Numbered from the stretch's first letter, positions 36,544-46,329 are shown. The stretch: 64,000 nucleotides of DNA from Pseudomonas nabeulensis (GCF_004682045.1 NZ_QUZT01000017.1:1-64000); one strand, 5' to 3'. Notes: generated by a model not told the origin, from the letters alone. Numbers and translations: made by a program.

Positions 36544-37157
36544 GCGCGGTCGACCTCGCCCTGATGCTCGTTGCCCATCATATGGTCGAGCTTGCTGGCC
36601 TTGGTCGCCAGGTAGAGTTTGTTGTGCGGGTTGTGCCCGGTGTGCAGCGGTACGCGCTCGGCCACGGTGATGCCCATCTCGGTCAAGGCCTTGACCTTGC
36701 GCGGGTTGTTGGTCATCAGGCGCAGGGATTTGACGCCCAGGTGTTCGAGCATCGGCAGGCAGATCGCGTAGTCGCGCTGGTCGGCGGCGAAGCCCAGGCG
36801 CTCGTTGGCTTCGACCGTGTCAGCGCCGCCGTCTTGCAGCTCGTAGGCGCGGATCTTGTTCATCAGGCCAATGCCACGGCCTTCCTGACGCAAGTACAGC
36901 AACACGCCACGACCTTCACGGGCGATGGCGCGCATGGCGGCTTCCAGTTGCGAACCGCAGTCGCAACGCTGGCTGAACAGTGCGTCACCGGTCAGGCACT
37001 CGGAGTGCACACGGCCCAGCACGGGCGCGCCGTCAGCGATATCGCCGAGGCTGAGCACCACATGCTCGCGGCCGGTGGCTTCTTCGAGAAAGCCGTTCAT
37101 GGTGAACGTGGCAAAAGGGGTAGGCAGCTTGGAAGCGGCGACGAAAACGACGGGCAC
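36540..37157 (-). CDS. ribA: GTP cyclohydrolase II
   Basis: 205 residues. The first committed step of riboflavin synthesis: GTP opened to a diaminopyrimidine, formate and PPi. The zinc cysteines are present ([18 protein letters not shown]), as are [10 protein letters not shown] and the TNNPRK GTP-binding motif. It should provide the cyclohydrolase activity, since the equivalent domain in RibBA (40116-41207) has lost its cysteines. Confidence 0.97.
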   Translation of the reverse strand: MPVVFVAASKLPTPFATFTMNGFLEEATGREHVVLSLGDIADGAPVLGRVHSECLTGDALFSQRCDCGSQLEAAMRAIAREGRGVLLYLRQEGRGIGLMNKIRAYELQDGGADTVEANERLGFAADQRDYAICLPMLEHLGVKSLRLMTNNPRKVKALTEMGITVAERVPLHTGHNPHNKLYLATKASKLDHMMGNEHQGEVDRA

Positions 37158-37286
37158 CGTGTGCTCCTGATTTCAGTTTTTACAAAGGCGGCCATTGTAA
37201 CAGCAGGTTCCTACAGACGCTTAAGCTGAATTATCGCTGATAAAGATCAATCGGTTCGATTGGCCTTCATCCCGGTTCTATGCAGT

Positions 37287-38015
37287 TCAGAACGGATAGG
37301 GCTGTTTCCAGTGCTCGAAAATCGGCTTTAGCTCGCCGCTTTTCACCAGGGCCGCCATGCGCTGGTCGAAAACAGCCATCAGGCCCCGGCCCCGCTCGTT
37401 ATCGGCAAAGCCCACATAGAGGGGCAATTCGGCGATATGGGTCAGCCGGAATTGGGACGGGTCGTCGGCTTGTTTAAGGACTTCGGTGGCTTCGGTCAGG
37501 GCGTCGATGTAGAAGTCAGCCCGGGCATGCAGCAACATTGGGAGAATGCCGTCGCGGCGTTCGATCTGGTTGAAGCGGCGCACATTGGGCAGGTAGTCCT
37601 CGTATTTGTAGCCACGCACCCAGGCCAGCCGGTAATTGCCCAGCGTTGCAGCCGTCGGCGCTGCTGTGTTGATCAGCCCCAGGGCGTAGATATGGTCGGA
37701 ATCGAAGTTCCAATGGGGATACAGCACGCCCTTTGCTTCATCGCGGTAGGAACCGACCCAACCGTCCACTTCGCCGCGCTGGGCCAGGCCAATCGAGCGG
37801 GTATAGGGCACGGTGCGGGTTTGCAACTGGATGCTCGCGGGCTCGAATACCCGGCGCAGCACGTCCCAGCCCAGCCCACTGCCATCCGGGTTGGTGTAGT
37901 CATCCCAGGCTTCACTGGCCAACATGATCTTGCCGGGCACCACGGGCACCTCATCGGCAGATACGCAGGATGTGAAGGCGCACAGCAGCACCAACAGCCA
38001 GCGGCGCACATCCAT
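37287..38015 (-). CDS. Periplasmic solute-binding-like protein (SBP family 3)
   Basis: 242 residues with a signal peptide (RRWLLVLLCAFTSCVSADE). The body looks like a type-3 solute-binding domain: GLGWDVLRRVFEPASIQLQTRTVPYTRSI, DGWVGSYRDEAKGVLYPHW, and a C-terminal FDQRMAALVKSGELKPIFEHW. No transporter genes are adjacent, which is common for orphan members. The ligand is unknown. The gap of 129 bases upstream of ribA separates the two genes. Confidence 0.78.
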   Translation of the reverse strand: MDVRRWLLVLLCAFTSCVSADEVPVVPGKIMLASEAWDDYTNPDGSGLGWDVLRRVFEPASIQLQTRTVPYTRSIGLAQRGEVDGWVGSYRDEAKGVLYPHWNFDSDHIYALGLINTAAPTAATLGNYRLAWVRGYKYEDYLPNVRRFNQIERRDGILPMLLHARADFYIDALTEATEVLKQADDPSQFRLTHIAELPLYVGFADNERGRGLMAVFDQRMAALVKSGELKPIFEHWKQPYPF

Positions 38016-38069
38016 GGGACAACCTCCTACTCGGCGATCAACGTATAGAGGGTAGCGCAGCTGCGCGGC

Positions 38070-39035
38070 TTACGGCGTTTCGCGAAAATGCTGATAGCCA
38101 CGCACGGCTGGGGTGATGTCCTGGCCAGTGGCGTCGAGCAGCGTCACGCCCTGCCCTGCCTCGACCCGCCCGATGACGTGGACCGGGCAACCAGCGGCCA
38201 GCAACGGCGCCAACTCAGCGGTCGGCAACGTGAATGCCAGCACATAATCGTCGCCGCCGCTCAAGGCCGCCACACGGGCGTCGGCGTCGCCAACGAAGGC
38301 CAGCAAGGCCTTGGACAATGGCAACCGTTGACGCTCTATCAACAGGCTGACAGCCGACGCCTTGGCGATATGCCCGCAATCGGCCAGGAGCCCGTCGGAA
38401 ATATCCATGGCAGACGTGGCCTTGCCGCGCAACGCCAGCCCCAGGGCCAACTGTGGTTGCGGCGACCAGTAGTGCGCCAACAGCGGCTCGGCGATGGCGG
38501 CGTCGGCCGTGCGCTGGCCCAATACCAGCGGCAAGGCACCGGCGGCATTACCCAGCTCACCGCCCACGCACAGCAGGTCACCCGGCTGCGCCCCGCTGCG
38601 CGTCAACGCCTGCCCGGCGGGCACACGACCGAACACGGTCAGGGTCAGGCTGAGCGGGCCCCGCGTGGTGTCGCCGCCCACCAGGCCTACACCGCAGCTT
38701 TGCGCCATGCTGTTTAAACCCTGCGCATAGCGTTGCAGCCAATCGGCGTCGACCGTCGGCGTAGTGAGAGCAAGGGTAAATGCGAGGGGATGGGCGCCCA
38801 TGGCGGCCAAGTCGCTCACGGCCACGGCCAATGAGCGTTGGCCGAGCAGGAACGGGTCGCAGGGGTCGGCAAAATGCACCCCGGCCACCAATGTATCAGT
38901 GGAGATTGCCAACTGCTCCCCGGCGGGGAGCGCCAGCAAGGCGCAGTCGTCGCCGATCCCCAAGGCAATGCCTTCGCCGCCCTGCGCACACGGCGCGGCG
39001 GCGAAGTAGTTGCGGATCAGCTCGAACTCGCCCAT
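38070..39035 (-). CDS. thiL: Thiamine-monophosphate kinase
   Basis: 321 residues. It phosphorylates thiamine monophosphate to the diphosphate cofactor used, among others, by Dxs. Seen: the GIGDDCALL metal-binding loop, STDTLVAGVHF, VSDLAAMGAHPLAFTLAL and MDISDGLLADCGHIAKAS. It is 18 bases downstream of nusB in the ribBA-ribH-nusB-thiL cluster. Confidence 0.96.
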   Translation of the reverse strand: MGEFELIRNYFAAAPCAQGGEGIALGIGDDCALLALPAGEQLAISTDTLVAGVHFADPCDPFLLGQRSLAVAVSDLAAMGAHPLAFTLALTTPTVDADWLQRYAQGLNSMAQSCGVGLVGGDTTRGPLSLTLTVFGRVPAGQALTRSGAQPGDLLCVGGELGNAAGALPLVLGQRTADAAIAEPLLAHYWSPQPQLALGLALRGKATSAMDISDGLLADCGHIAKASAVSLLIERQRLPLSKALLAFVGDADARVAALSGGDDYVLAFTLPTAELAPLLAAGCPVHVIGRVEAGQGVTLLDATGQDITPAVRGYQHFRETP

Positions 39036-39053
39036 TCAGGTTTCAAGCGCGAT

Positions 39054-39554
39054 TTAGCGCTTGTACGCCTTCACTTCGGCTTCACGCAGGCGCGGGGCCA
39101 GCTTGTCGAGCACGCCGTTGACGAACTTGTGGCCGTCGGTCGAACCGTAGACTTTCGCCAGTTCGATACCTTCGTTGATCACCACGCGGTACGGCACGTC
39201 GACGCGATACAGCAGTTCCCAGGCCGACAGGCGCATCACGCACAGTTCAACCGGGTCCAGCTCTTCGATGGTCAGGTCCAGGCATGGGGCCAGGGCCGTG
39301 TCGATCTCGGTCAGGTGCGCATGCACACCGTGCAGGATGTCGTGGAAATACGGCAGGTCGGCAAAGGTGAAATCGTTGTCGACGCGAAACTGTGCTTCGA
39401 TTTCGTTCAACGACGCACCGGCCAGGTGACGCTGGTACAGCGCCTGGGTCGCCAACTGACGAGCAGCGCGACGCTTCTCGTTCTTCGATGGCTTGCCAGC
39501 ATCGGCTGGACGTGGCTCGCGCGGGTTGAAGTTGTCGCTCTCGTCGGAAATCAC
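39054..39554 (-). CDS. nusB: Transcription antitermination factor NusB
   Basis: 166 residues, longer than E. coli NusB because of a charged N-terminal extension ([20 protein letters not shown]). The core includes [57 protein letters not shown]. It binds boxA RNA with NusE during rRNA transcription. Overlaps ribH by 4 bases. Confidence 0.96.
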   Translation of the reverse strand: MISDESDNFNPREPRPADAGKPSKNEKRRAARQLATQALYQRHLAGASLNEIEAQFRVDNDFTFADLPYFHDILHGVHAHLTEIDTALAPCLDLTIEELDPVELCVMRLSAWELLYRVDVPYRVVINEGIELAKVYGSTDGHKFVNGVLDKLAPRLREAEVKAYKR

Positions 39555-40027
39555 TTGGCCTCCAACTGCGACAGCAGGCTGACCATTTCCAGCGCGGACA
39601 GGGCAGCTTCAGCGCCTTTGTTGCCGGCCTTGGTGCCGGAACGCTCGATGGCTTGCTCGATGGAATCAACAGTCAGTACGCCGAAAGCGACTGGCACGCC
39701 AAACTCCATGGACACCTGGGCCAGGCCCTTGGTGCATTCGCCGGCCACGTATTCGAAGTGCGGGGTACCGCCACGAATCACTGCGCCCAGGGCGATGATC
39801 GCCGCGTATTCACCCTGTTGAGCAACTTTTTGCGCAACCAGTGGAATTTCGAAGGCGCCAGGGGCACGGATGATGGTGATGTCGCTTTCGCTCACACCGT
39901 GGCGAACCAGGGCGTCCACGGCACCGCTTACCAGGCTTTCAACCACGAAGCTGTTGAAGCGGCCAACCACCAGGGCATAGCGGCCTTTGGGGGCGATGAA
40001 GGTACCTTCGATGGTCTTCAGGGTCAT
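39551..40027 (-). CDS. ribH: 6,7-dimethyl-8-ribityllumazine synthase
   Basis: 158 residues (also named ribE). It condenses the RibA/RibD pyrimidine product with dihydroxybutanone phosphate. Characteristic blocks: [51 protein letters not shown] and [17 protein letters not shown]. Upstream gene is ribBA; a small hairpin lies between them. Confidence 0.97.
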   Translation of the reverse strand: MTLKTIEGTFIAPKGRYALVVGRFNSFVVESLVSGAVDALVRHGVSESDITIIRAPGAFEIPLVAQKVAQQGEYAAIIALGAVIRGGTPHFEYVAGECTKGLAQVSMEFGVPVAFGVLTVDSIEQAIERSGTKAGNKGAEAALSALEMVSLLSQLEAK

Positions 40028-40049
40028 TCGACAAATCTCTTAAAGAGCG

Positions 40050-40070
40050 GGGACGCGAAAAGTGCGTCCC
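40050..40070 (-). promoter_or_regulatory. Hairpin between ribBA and ribH
   Basis: GGGACGC and GCGTCCC form a 7-bp stem with a 7-base loop. On the minus strand it is followed by the CG-rich CCGCTC before a short T run, so it is a weak attenuator or processing site rather than a clear terminator. Confidence 0.45.
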
Positions 40071-40115
40071 TTAGTGATGATTTAACCGCGAACAAGGGGC
40101 AAAAATCGCCGGCCT

Positions 40116-41207
40116 TTATTCGGAGGGCACGTATTCTACAACTTCCAGATCGAAACCGGATATCGCATTAAATTTCATCGGTGCGCTCATCAGGCGCATT
40201 TTGCGCACACCGAGGTCACGCAAAATCTGCGAACCGGCACCGACGATGCTGTAGGTGGTCGGTTTTTTCACGGGCGCGTGGTCGGCGGTTTCGCGGATAT
40301 GCGCCAGCAACACGTCGCCATCCAGCGGGTGACCGAGCAACAACACCACGCCGCTGCCGGCCTCGGAAACCGCAGCCATGGCGGCCCGCAGGCTCCAACG
40401 GCCCGGTTGCTTGACCATCAACAGGTCACGCAGCGGGTCCATGTTATGCACGCGCACCAGGGTCGGTTCTTCGGCGCAAATGGTGCCCAGGGTCAGGGCC
40501 ATGTGCACGTCGCCTTCCACTGAATCACGGTAGGTCACCAAATTGAATTGGCCCAGTTCGCTGTCCAGTGGCTGCTCGGCAATCCGCTGAACGGTACGTT
40601 CGTGGATCATGCGGTAGTGAATCAGGTCGGCAATGGTGCCGATCTTGATGTTGTGTTCGGCGGCAAAGGCTTCCAGCTCTGGGCGACGGGCCATGGTGCC
40701 ATCGTCGTTCATCACTTCGCAGATCACCCCGCTCGGCTCGAAACCGGCCATGCGCGCCAGGTCGCAAGCCGCTTCGGTGTGGCCGGCACGAGCCAGGGTG
40801 CCACCCGGTTGGGCCATCAGCGGGAAGATGTGGCCGGGGCTCACGATGTCTTCGGCCTTGGCGTCCTTGGCGGAGGCAGCCTGCACGGTGCGTGCACGGT
40901 CAGCGGCGGAAATGCCGGTGGTGACGCCGGTGGTCGCTTCGATAGAAACCGTGAACTTGGTGCCAAAGCCCGAGCCATTGCGCGGCGCCATCAACGGCAG
41001 CTTGAGCAGTTCGCAACGCTCGCGACTCATGGGCATGCAGATCAAGCCACGGGCATGCTTGGCCATGAAGTTGATGTGCTCAGCCTGGCACGCCTCGGCG
41101 GCCATGATGATGTCGCCTTCGTTCTCGCGGTCTTCGTCATCCATCAGGATGACCATCTTGCCTTGGCGGATGTCTTCAACCAGTTCTTCGATGCTATTGA
41201 GCGCCAC
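40116..41207 (-). CDS. ribBA: 3,4-dihydroxy-2-butanone-4-phosphate synthase with degenerate RibA-like domain
   Basis: 363 residues. Residues 1-205 are RibB: MVILMDDEDRENEGDIIMAAE (catalytic acids), SRERCELLKLP, and RAGHTEAACDLARMAG. Residues 210-363 are homologous to GTP cyclohydrolase II but the zinc ligands are gone: where RibA has C-x10-C-x-C this protein reads HNMDPLRDLLMVKQPGRWSL, and LRQEGRG is replaced by LLGHPLDG. So only the RibB reaction is expected. It starts a run of rib and other genes towards thiL. Confidence 0.94.
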   Translation of the reverse strand: MALNSIEELVEDIRQGKMVILMDDEDRENEGDIIMAAEACQAEHINFMAKHARGLICMPMSRERCELLKLPLMAPRNGSGFGTKFTVSIEATTGVTTGISAADRARTVQAASAKDAKAEDIVSPGHIFPLMAQPGGTLARAGHTEAACDLARMAGFEPSGVICEVMNDDGTMARRPELEAFAAEHNIKIGTIADLIHYRMIHERTVQRIAEQPLDSELGQFNLVTYRDSVEGDVHMALTLGTICAEEPTLVRVHNMDPLRDLLMVKQPGRWSLRAAMAAVSEAGSGVVLLLGHPLDGDVLLAHIRETADHAPVKKPTTYSIVGAGSQILRDLGVRKMRLMSAPMKFNAISGFDLEVVEYVPSE

Positions 41208-41222
41208 GCGGCACCCCCTTGG

Positions 41223-41885
41223 TCAGGATTTCAGGTAGCCGTTAGCGGCCAGAAAACTTTCGGTGATGTTCCCGGCAGTAGGCTCTGCGGCCTTTTCGCC
41301 CAGCAACAGGCGCTCCAGGTAACGGGCAAGCAAGTCGACTTCCAGGTTCACCCGGCGACCCGGCTGGTAGGCAGCCATGATGGTTTCGCTGAGGGTGTGG
41401 GGAATGATTGTGAGTTCGAATTCGGCGCCATTCACGGCGTTCACGGTCAGGCTGGTGCCGTCGACGGTGATCGAGCCTTTGTGGGCGATGTACTTGGCCA
41501 GCTCTTTGGGGGCGCGGATACGGAATTCCACGGCACGTGCGTTTTCGCTGCGGGACACCACTTCGCCGACGCCGTCGACGTGGCCGCTGACCAGGTGACC
41601 GCCCAGGCGGGTGGTCGGGGTCAGGGCTTTTTCCAGGTTGACCGGGCTGCCGGCCTTGAGGTCGTTCATCGCCGTGCAGTCCAGGGTTTCCCGGCTGACG
41701 TCGGCGGCGAAGCCATTGCCTGGCAATTCGATGACCGTCAGGCACACGCCGTTGATGGCGATGCTGTCGCCCAGCTTGACGTCGCCGAGGTCGAGCTTGC
41801 CGGTTTCAACCGACAGGCGAACATCGCCGCCTTTTGGGGTCATTGCACGGATGCTGCCGATGGATTCGATGATGCCGGTGAACAT
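41223..41885 (-). CDS. ribC: Riboflavin synthase, alpha chain
   Basis: 220 residues (also called ribE). It dismutates two lumazines into riboflavin. The duplicated lumazine-binding domain is clear: MFTGIIESIGSIRAM, SIAINGVCLTVIEL...DVSRETLDCT, and the second copy GSITVDGTSLTVNAVNG...FELTIIPHTLSETIMA. Located between ribBA and ribD. Confidence 0.97.
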   Translation of the reverse strand: MFTGIIESIGSIRAMTPKGGDVRLSVETGKLDLGDVKLGDSIAINGVCLTVIELPGNGFAADVSRETLDCTAMNDLKAGSPVNLEKALTPTTRLGGHLVSGHVDGVGEVVSRSENARAVEFRIRAPKELAKYIAHKGSITVDGTSLTVNAVNGAEFELTIIPHTLSETIMAAYQPGRRVNLEVDLLARYLERLLLGEKAAEPTAGNITESFLAANGYLKS

Positions 41886-41933
41886 GGCCTACTCCTGGAA
41901 ATCGGTACGGGGCTGTTGAGCGCCCGGTCAGAA

Positions 41934-43070
41934 TTATACGCTCGCTGCTGGCACAGGGATGGCAGTGACTCGCCAGTCGTCGCCCACAGCGCGCATTTGC
42001 GTGATCTTGAGTTGGGGGGCGTCGGCGAGTTTCTCAAGCGGCCAGTCCAGCAAAGGCCGCGCGGCAGAGCCGAGGAACTTGCCGGCGATGAAAATCACGT
42101 ACTCGTCCACCAAGCCCTGCTGGGCAAACGCACCGGCCAAACTGGGGCCGGCCTCGACCAACACTTCGTTGACGCCACGGGCGGCCAGCGCCACCAGCGC
42201 CGATCGCAAATCGACCTGGCCGTCGACGCCCGGCACCACCAGGCACTCAGGGCCACGGGGGAACTGGTTTTCCGGGGTGACGCAGGTGATGACCAACGCA
42301 GGGCCGGCTTTGAAGAACGGCGCATTGAGCGGCACCCGCAGGCGGCCGTCGATCAACACCCGCAGCGGCGGACGCGACATCGCCAGCGCGGTGGTGGCCT
42401 CATCCAGGCCCAGCTCGGCGGCACGTACGGTCAGGCGGGCGCCATCGGCCAACACCGTGTCGGCGCCGGTCAGCACCACGCTGGCCTCGGCGCGCAGGCG
42501 CTGCACGGCGGCACGGGCGTCCGGACCGGTGATCCATTGGCTTTCGCCACTGGCCATGGCGGTGCGGCCGTCCAGGCTCATCGCCATTTTGACCCGCACA
42601 AACGGCAGGCCGTGTTCCATGCGCTTGAGGAAACCCGGGTTCAACGCACGCGCCTCGCTTTCCAGCACGCCGCTGCGGATTTCGATGCCAGCCTGGGCCA
42701 ACCGCTGCATGCCGCGCCCCGCCACTTCCGGGTTCGGGTCCTGCATGCCGGCCACCACGCGGGCCACACCGGCACTCACCAGCGCATCGGCGCAGGGCGG
42801 CGTGCGCCCATGGTGGCTGCACGGTTCGAGGGTTACGTACACCGTGGCGCCACGGGCCTTGTCGCCAGCAGCGCGCAGGGCATTCGGCTCGGCGTGGGGT
42901 TCGCCGGTACGCTCATGCCAGCCTTCGCCGACAATCTGCCCATCCCGCACGATCACGCAGCCAACCCGTGGGTTGGGGTGGGTGGTGTACAGGCCTTTGC
43001 GCGCCAGTTCCAGGGCGCGGGCCATGTAATGGGCGTCGAGGACCGTTTGTTCGGCAGACAGTTGGGTCAT
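41934..43070 (-). CDS. ribD: Bifunctional riboflavin deaminase/reductase RibD
   Basis: 378 residues. The N-terminal deaminase has the zinc site HAEPNAL and [15 protein letters not shown]; the C-terminal HTP reductase domain includes [22 protein letters not shown] and [10 protein letters not shown]. It works on the RibA product. Its start overlaps the nrdR end by 4 bases. Confidence 0.97.
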   Translation of the reverse strand: MTQLSAEQTVLDAHYMARALELARKGLYTTHPNPRVGCVIVRDGQIVGEGWHERTGEPHAEPNALRAAGDKARGATVYVTLEPCSHHGRTPPCADALVSAGVARVVAGMQDPNPEVAGRGMQRLAQAGIEIRSGVLESEARALNPGFLKRMEHGLPFVRVKMAMSLDGRTAMASGESQWITGPDARAAVQRLRAEASVVLTGADTVLADGARLTVRAAELGLDEATTALAMSRPPLRVLIDGRLRVPLNAPFFKAGPALVITCVTPENQFPRGPECLVVPGVDGQVDLRSALVALAARGVNEVLVEAGPSLAGAFAQQGLVDEYVIFIAGKFLGSAARPLLDWPLEKLADAPQLKITQMRAVGDDWRVTAIPVPAASV

Positions 43071-43531
43071 GGCTTGGCAGGCTCTCGGGCCAGGCGGTCG
43101 ATTTCTTCGCGGAACTCATTGAGGTCCTGGAAGCGTCGATACACCGAGGCGAAACGGATGTAGGCAACTTCGTCGAGCTTTTGCAGCTCGCCCATCACCA
43201 GTTCGCCAACCACCAGGCTCTTGACCTCGCGTTCACCGGTCGCCCGCAGCTTGTGCTTGATATGCACCAGCGCCGCTTCCAGGCGCTCGACGCTGACCGG
43301 GCGTTTTTCCAGGGCACGCTGCATACCGGCGCGCAGTTTTTCTTCGTCGAAGGGTTGGCGGCTGCCGTCGGACTTGATCAGCCGTGGCAACACCAGTTCG
43401 GCGGTTTCGAAGGTGGTGAAACGTTCACCGCAGGCCAGGCATTCGCGCCGGCGACGCACTTGATCGCCCTCGGCGACCAGACGCGAGTCAATGACCTTGG
43501 TGTCGTTGGCACCGCAGAAGGGACAGTGCAT
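43067..43531 (-). CDS. nrdR: Transcriptional repressor NrdR
   Basis: 154 residues. An N-terminal zinc ribbon ([18 protein letters not shown]...[16 protein letters not shown]) is followed by an ATP-cone. It represses ribonucleotide reductase genes according to dNTP/ATP balance. Start at MHCPFC (43531), the family N-terminus; a much longer upstream frame is not real. Heads the nrdR-ribD operon. Confidence 0.96.
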   Translation of the reverse strand: MHCPFCGANDTKVIDSRLVAEGDQVRRRRECLACGERFTTFETAELVLPRLIKSDGSRQPFDEEKLRAGMQRALEKRPVSVERLEAALVHIKHKLRATGEREVKSLVVGELVMGELQKLDEVAYIRFASVYRRFQDLNEFREEIDRLAREPAKP

Positions 43532-43670
43532 GGTGGCAGGCAACAAAAAAAGGGAGGGCCATGGTAGCGCATCCCCGTGGCAAGACAAGCCATAGCCTTT
43601 ACGGTATATAGGCGAGCTATTATGTTTCTTTGTTTTAAAGTCACGGATTGTGCCCTTTCTGGAGCCGTAC

Positions 43671-44126
43671 ATGCAGTTACGACCACTTGTTTTGCTTGCC
43701 CTGTTCAGTGCTCTGGTCGCCTGCAGCAGCGAAGCCCCCAAGCCTGCCGCGCCTCAACCGACACCCGCCCAGGAGAAAAAAGTCCCTGGGATCGAAGACC
43801 TCGGCCCCTTGCCGGCGTATCAACGTGAAATCAGCGGCACCCTCAACGGCGTGCCTGCGGCGGCCGAAGTCGAGCTGGCGCTGCTGGTGATCGACGACCG
43901 TTCACGCCCGCAACAGCTGCTTGCCAGCAGCGTACTGACCGGTAACGGCAAGCCGTTGGCCTTCCGCCTGCGCTTCAACCCCGAGGCCTTCCCGGCCGGT
44001 GCGCGGGTTGAGTTGCGTGGCCGCGCCAGCCAGTCCGGCCAGTTGATCCTGCACCTGCCGGCCGTGACGATCACCCAGGCAATCACCCAATCCACCGGCC
44101 CCCTGCAATTCGTCAAGGCGCCATGA
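43671..44126 (+). CDS. YbaY family lipoprotein
   Basis: 151 residues. Signal peptide [19 protein letters not shown] with lipobox LVAC (Cys17 or so), a Pro-rich linker and a YbaY-like beta domain ([40 protein letters not shown]). Function unknown. GGAG precedes the ATG at 43671. Overlaps the methyltransferase gene by 4 bases. Confidence 0.82.
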   Translation: MQLRPLVLLALFSALVACSSEAPKPAAPQPTPAQEKKVPGIEDLGPLPAYQREISGTLNGVPAAAEVELALLVIDDRSRPQQLLASSVLTGNGKPLAFRLRFNPEAFPAGARVELRGRASQSGQLILHLPAVTITQAITQSTGPLQFVKAP

Positions 44127-44791
44127 CGCCACCGCTGGCCCTGCAAGCGGCGTTGAGTGAGCTGATTGGTGATGCCCAACTGCTGCCCTGCCAATTGCCG
44201 GGCACCGAGTTGTCGTTGTGGCTACTGGATGCGGACAACATGGACCGCGAATTCAGCCCCGAAGAAACCCGGCGCATCCTGCATGAACCGCCCTACTGGA
44301 GCTTTTGCTGGGCCAGCGGCCTGGCGTTGGCGCGCTATCTGGCGGCGAACCCTGAATGGGTCGCGGGCAAACGCGTACTGGATTTCGGCGCCGGCTCCGG
44401 CGTGGCCGGGATTGCCGCCGTCAAGGCCGGGGCACTGGAAGTGGTGGCGTGTGATCTCGACCCACTGGCGCTGGCATCGTGCCGGGCGAATGCCGCGCTT
44501 AACGGCGTGCAGCTGGGTTATTCGGCAGATTTCTTTGCCGAAGCCGACCGTTTCGACCTGATCCTCGTGGCCGACGTGCTCTACGACCGCGCCAACTTGC
44601 CGTTATTGGACCAATTCCTCACCCGTGGCCATGAAGCGTTGGTGGCCGATTCGCGGGTGCGGGATTTTCAGCATGCGGATTATCAGCGGCTGGAGATCCT
44701 GGATGCGTTGACGTTGCCGGATCTTGCGGAGCCTTGGGAGTTTCGCAAGGTGAGTCTGTACCATTCGCGAAGATCATTCCCCGCTTTGTAG
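44123..44791 (+). CDS. Class I SAM-dependent methyltransferase
   Basis: 222 residues. The SAM-binding motif I VLDFGAGSGVAGIAAVKAGA and motif II VVACDLDPLALASCRANAALNG are clear, then FDLILVADVLYDR. The YWSFCWASGLALARYL before motif I resembles the METTL/Nnmt-like protein methyltransferase group. Substrate unknown, possibly a protein lysine. Coupled to the YbaY gene by an ATGA overlap. Confidence 0.85.
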   Translation: MTPPLALQAALSELIGDAQLLPCQLPGTELSLWLLDADNMDREFSPEETRRILHEPPYWSFCWASGLALARYLAANPEWVAGKRVLDFGAGSGVAGIAAVKAGALEVVACDLDPLALASCRANAALNGVQLGYSADFFAEADRFDLILVADVLYDRANLPLLDQFLTRGHEALVADSRVRDFQHADYQRLEILDALTLPDLAEPWEFRKVSLYHSRRSFPAL

Positions 44792-44920
44792 TGAGCGGGC
44801 TTGCCCCGCGCTGGGTGGCGAAGCCGCCCTAAACGCAGGCACCGCGGTGTTGCAGTTAGACCGAGCTGTATGGATTTGGGGCGGCTTCGCCTCCCAGCGC
44901 GGGGCAAGCCCGCTCACTAC
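44788..44920. repeat. Large palindromic repeat, family D
   Basis: 133-base imperfect palindrome ending in GTAGTGAGCGGGCTTGCCCC and its complement; inner arms CTGGGTGGCGAAGCCGCCC / GGGGCGGCTTCGCCTCCCAG also pair. The central 40 bases are unpaired. Its left end overlaps the stop of the methyltransferase gene. Confidence 0.85.
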
Positions 44921-44995
44921 AATTTCCATGCTGCTTTCGGTCGTCAGCGCCAGCCCTTATAGTTCCCCCCATTCCCGCTTTCTTCGAGACGCCCC

Positions 44996-45868
44996 ATGAG
45001 TGAGCCCACGCCGTACATCTTCGATGCCACCACCGCCACGTTCGACCAGGCCGTGATCGAGAACTCCTTCCACAAGCCCGTGCTGGTGGATTTCTGGGCC
45101 GAGTGGTGTGCGCCGTGCAAGGCGTTGATGCCGTTACTGGCGCAGATTGCCGAGAGTTATCAGGGCGAGTTGCTGTTGGCCAAGGTCGATTGCGAAGCGG
45201 AGCAGGATATTGTCGCGCGCTTTGGCATTCGCAGCCTGCCGACGGTGGTGCTGTTCAAGGACGGCCAGCCGGTGGACGGGTTTGCCGGGGCGCAGCCGGA
45301 GTCGGCGGTGCGGGCGATGCTGGAGCCGCATGTACAGATGCCACCGCCGGCGGCGGCCGATCCGCTGGAGCAGGCTCAGGCATTGTTTGCCGACGGCCGC
45401 ATCAGCGATGCCGAAGCGGTGCTGGTGGCCTTGCTGGGCGAGGACAACACCAACGCTGCGGCGCTGATCCTGTATGCCCGCTGCCTGGCTGAACGCGGTG
45501 AATTGGGCGAAGCCCAGGCGGTGCTGGACGCCGTGAAAAGCGACGACCACAAGGCCGCCCTCGCCGGCGCCAAGGCGCAGATCACCTTTTTGCGCCAGGC
45601 TGCCGACCTGCCGGACGTCGCCGACCTGAAAAGCCGCCTGGCGCAAAATCCGCAGGATGATGAAGCCGCCTACCAACTGAGCATCCAGCAACTGGCGCGC
45701 CAGCAGTACGACGCGGCGCTGGAAGGCTTGCTCAAATTGTTTATCCGCAACCGCAGCTACAGTGAAGGCTTGCCCCACAAGACGTTGCTGCAAGTGTTCG
45801 AACTGCTGGGCAATGACCACCCGCTGGTCACTGTGTACCGCCGCAAGTTGTTTGCTGCGCTGTACTGA
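44996..45868 (+). CDS. cnoX: CnoX/YbbN-type thioredoxin-TPR protein
   Basis: 290 residues. Residues 1-110 are a thioredoxin domain with an intact redox motif WCAPC (near residue 36-40; the E. coli CnoX has lost it). Residues 115-290 are TPR-like helices (LEQAQALFADGRISDAEAVLVALL). In E. coli CnoX shields HOCl-damaged proteins and hands them to GroEL/DnaK. With the CxxC retained, a combined reductase and holdase role is possible here. Confidence 0.87.
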   Translation: MSEPTPYIFDATTATFDQAVIENSFHKPVLVDFWAEWCAPCKALMPLLAQIAESYQGELLLAKVDCEAEQDIVARFGIRSLPTVVLFKDGQPVDGFAGAQPESAVRAMLEPHVQMPPPAAADPLEQAQALFADGRISDAEAVLVALLGEDNTNAAALILYARCLAERGELGEAQAVLDAVKSDDHKAALAGAKAQITFLRQAADLPDVADLKSRLAQNPQDDEAAYQLSIQQLARQQYDAALEGLLKLFIRNRSYSEGLPHKTLLQVFELLGNDHPLVTVYRRKLFAALY

Positions 45869-45879
45869 CGCTTTTCACT

Positions 45880-45971
45880 GTGGCGAGCAAGCTTGCTTGC
45901 GCTGGGGTGCGAAGCGCCCCCAAATCATTGGGACTGCTGCGCAGTCCAGCGGGAGCAAGCTCCCTCGCCAC
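45880..45971. repeat. REP-like palindrome, family B
   Basis: Second copy of the element at 3760-3851. The left arm is changed to GTGGCGAGCAAGCTTGCTTGC, the right arm and the GCGCAGTCCAGC core are kept. Confidence 0.85.
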
Positions 45972-45984
45972 AGCAAGCCCGCTC

Positions 45985-46329
45985 CTACACGGTGCCAACC
46001 CAGGTGTAGATCGGCGTATCCCCGCCGCTGGCCACTTTCACCTTGGCGCTGTGGCGCAGGCGCACCAACAGGCGCTTGCCCGCCGACGCATCGCCGGCCA
46101 GGCCTTCCAACTGATCGAGTAACTCCAGACCGCTGAGCTGACCGGCTTGGCGCAACAGGTCCTGGGCGCTCTGCCACAGGTTTTCATCCGGCTTGACCGG
46201 CGCCGCAGCGGGTGCGACAGCCGCCGGGGTCGCCTGCAATTGCGCGCCCAGCCGTGCCCAATCACCGTCGTCCAGCTCCAGGGTCAAGTCCACCGGCAGG
46301 TCACCGACGGTTCCACGAATTCGCAACAT
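45985..46329 (-). CDS. Hypothetical protein
   Basis: 114 residues. The start at 46329 is decided by GGAGGAAGGA a few bases upstream. The N-terminus MLRIRGTVGDLPVDLTLELDDGDWARL is a beta-strand pair, then an Ala/Pro linker and a helix region, ending in basic RLRHSAKVKVASGG. No signal peptide. I do not recognise a family. Confidence 0.65.
   Translation of the reverse strand: MLRIRGTVGDLPVDLTLELDDGDWARLGAQLQATPAAVAPAAAPVKPDENLWQSAQDLLRQAGQLSGLELLDQLEGLAGDASAGKRLLVRLRHSAKVKVASGGDTPIYTWVGTV

Noticed and set aside
40028..40115. FMN riboswitch in the riboflavin cluster
   Set aside because: Only a short hairpin is present; none of the rib gaps has the length or the conserved RFN core.
40548..43163. 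871-codon open frame on the plus strand opposite the rib genes
   Set aside because: It is the antisense shadow of ribBA, ribC and ribD, which have full family motifs; high GC makes long antisense frames common here.
43067..43741. Longer NrdR beginning at 43741
   Set aside because: The extra 70 residues have no family likeness and would overlap the ybaY leader; NrdR proteins begin MHCPFC.
44788..44920. Transcription terminator after the methyltransferase gene
   Set aside because: The palindrome is far too long, lacks a T run and has the ends of a REP-type element.
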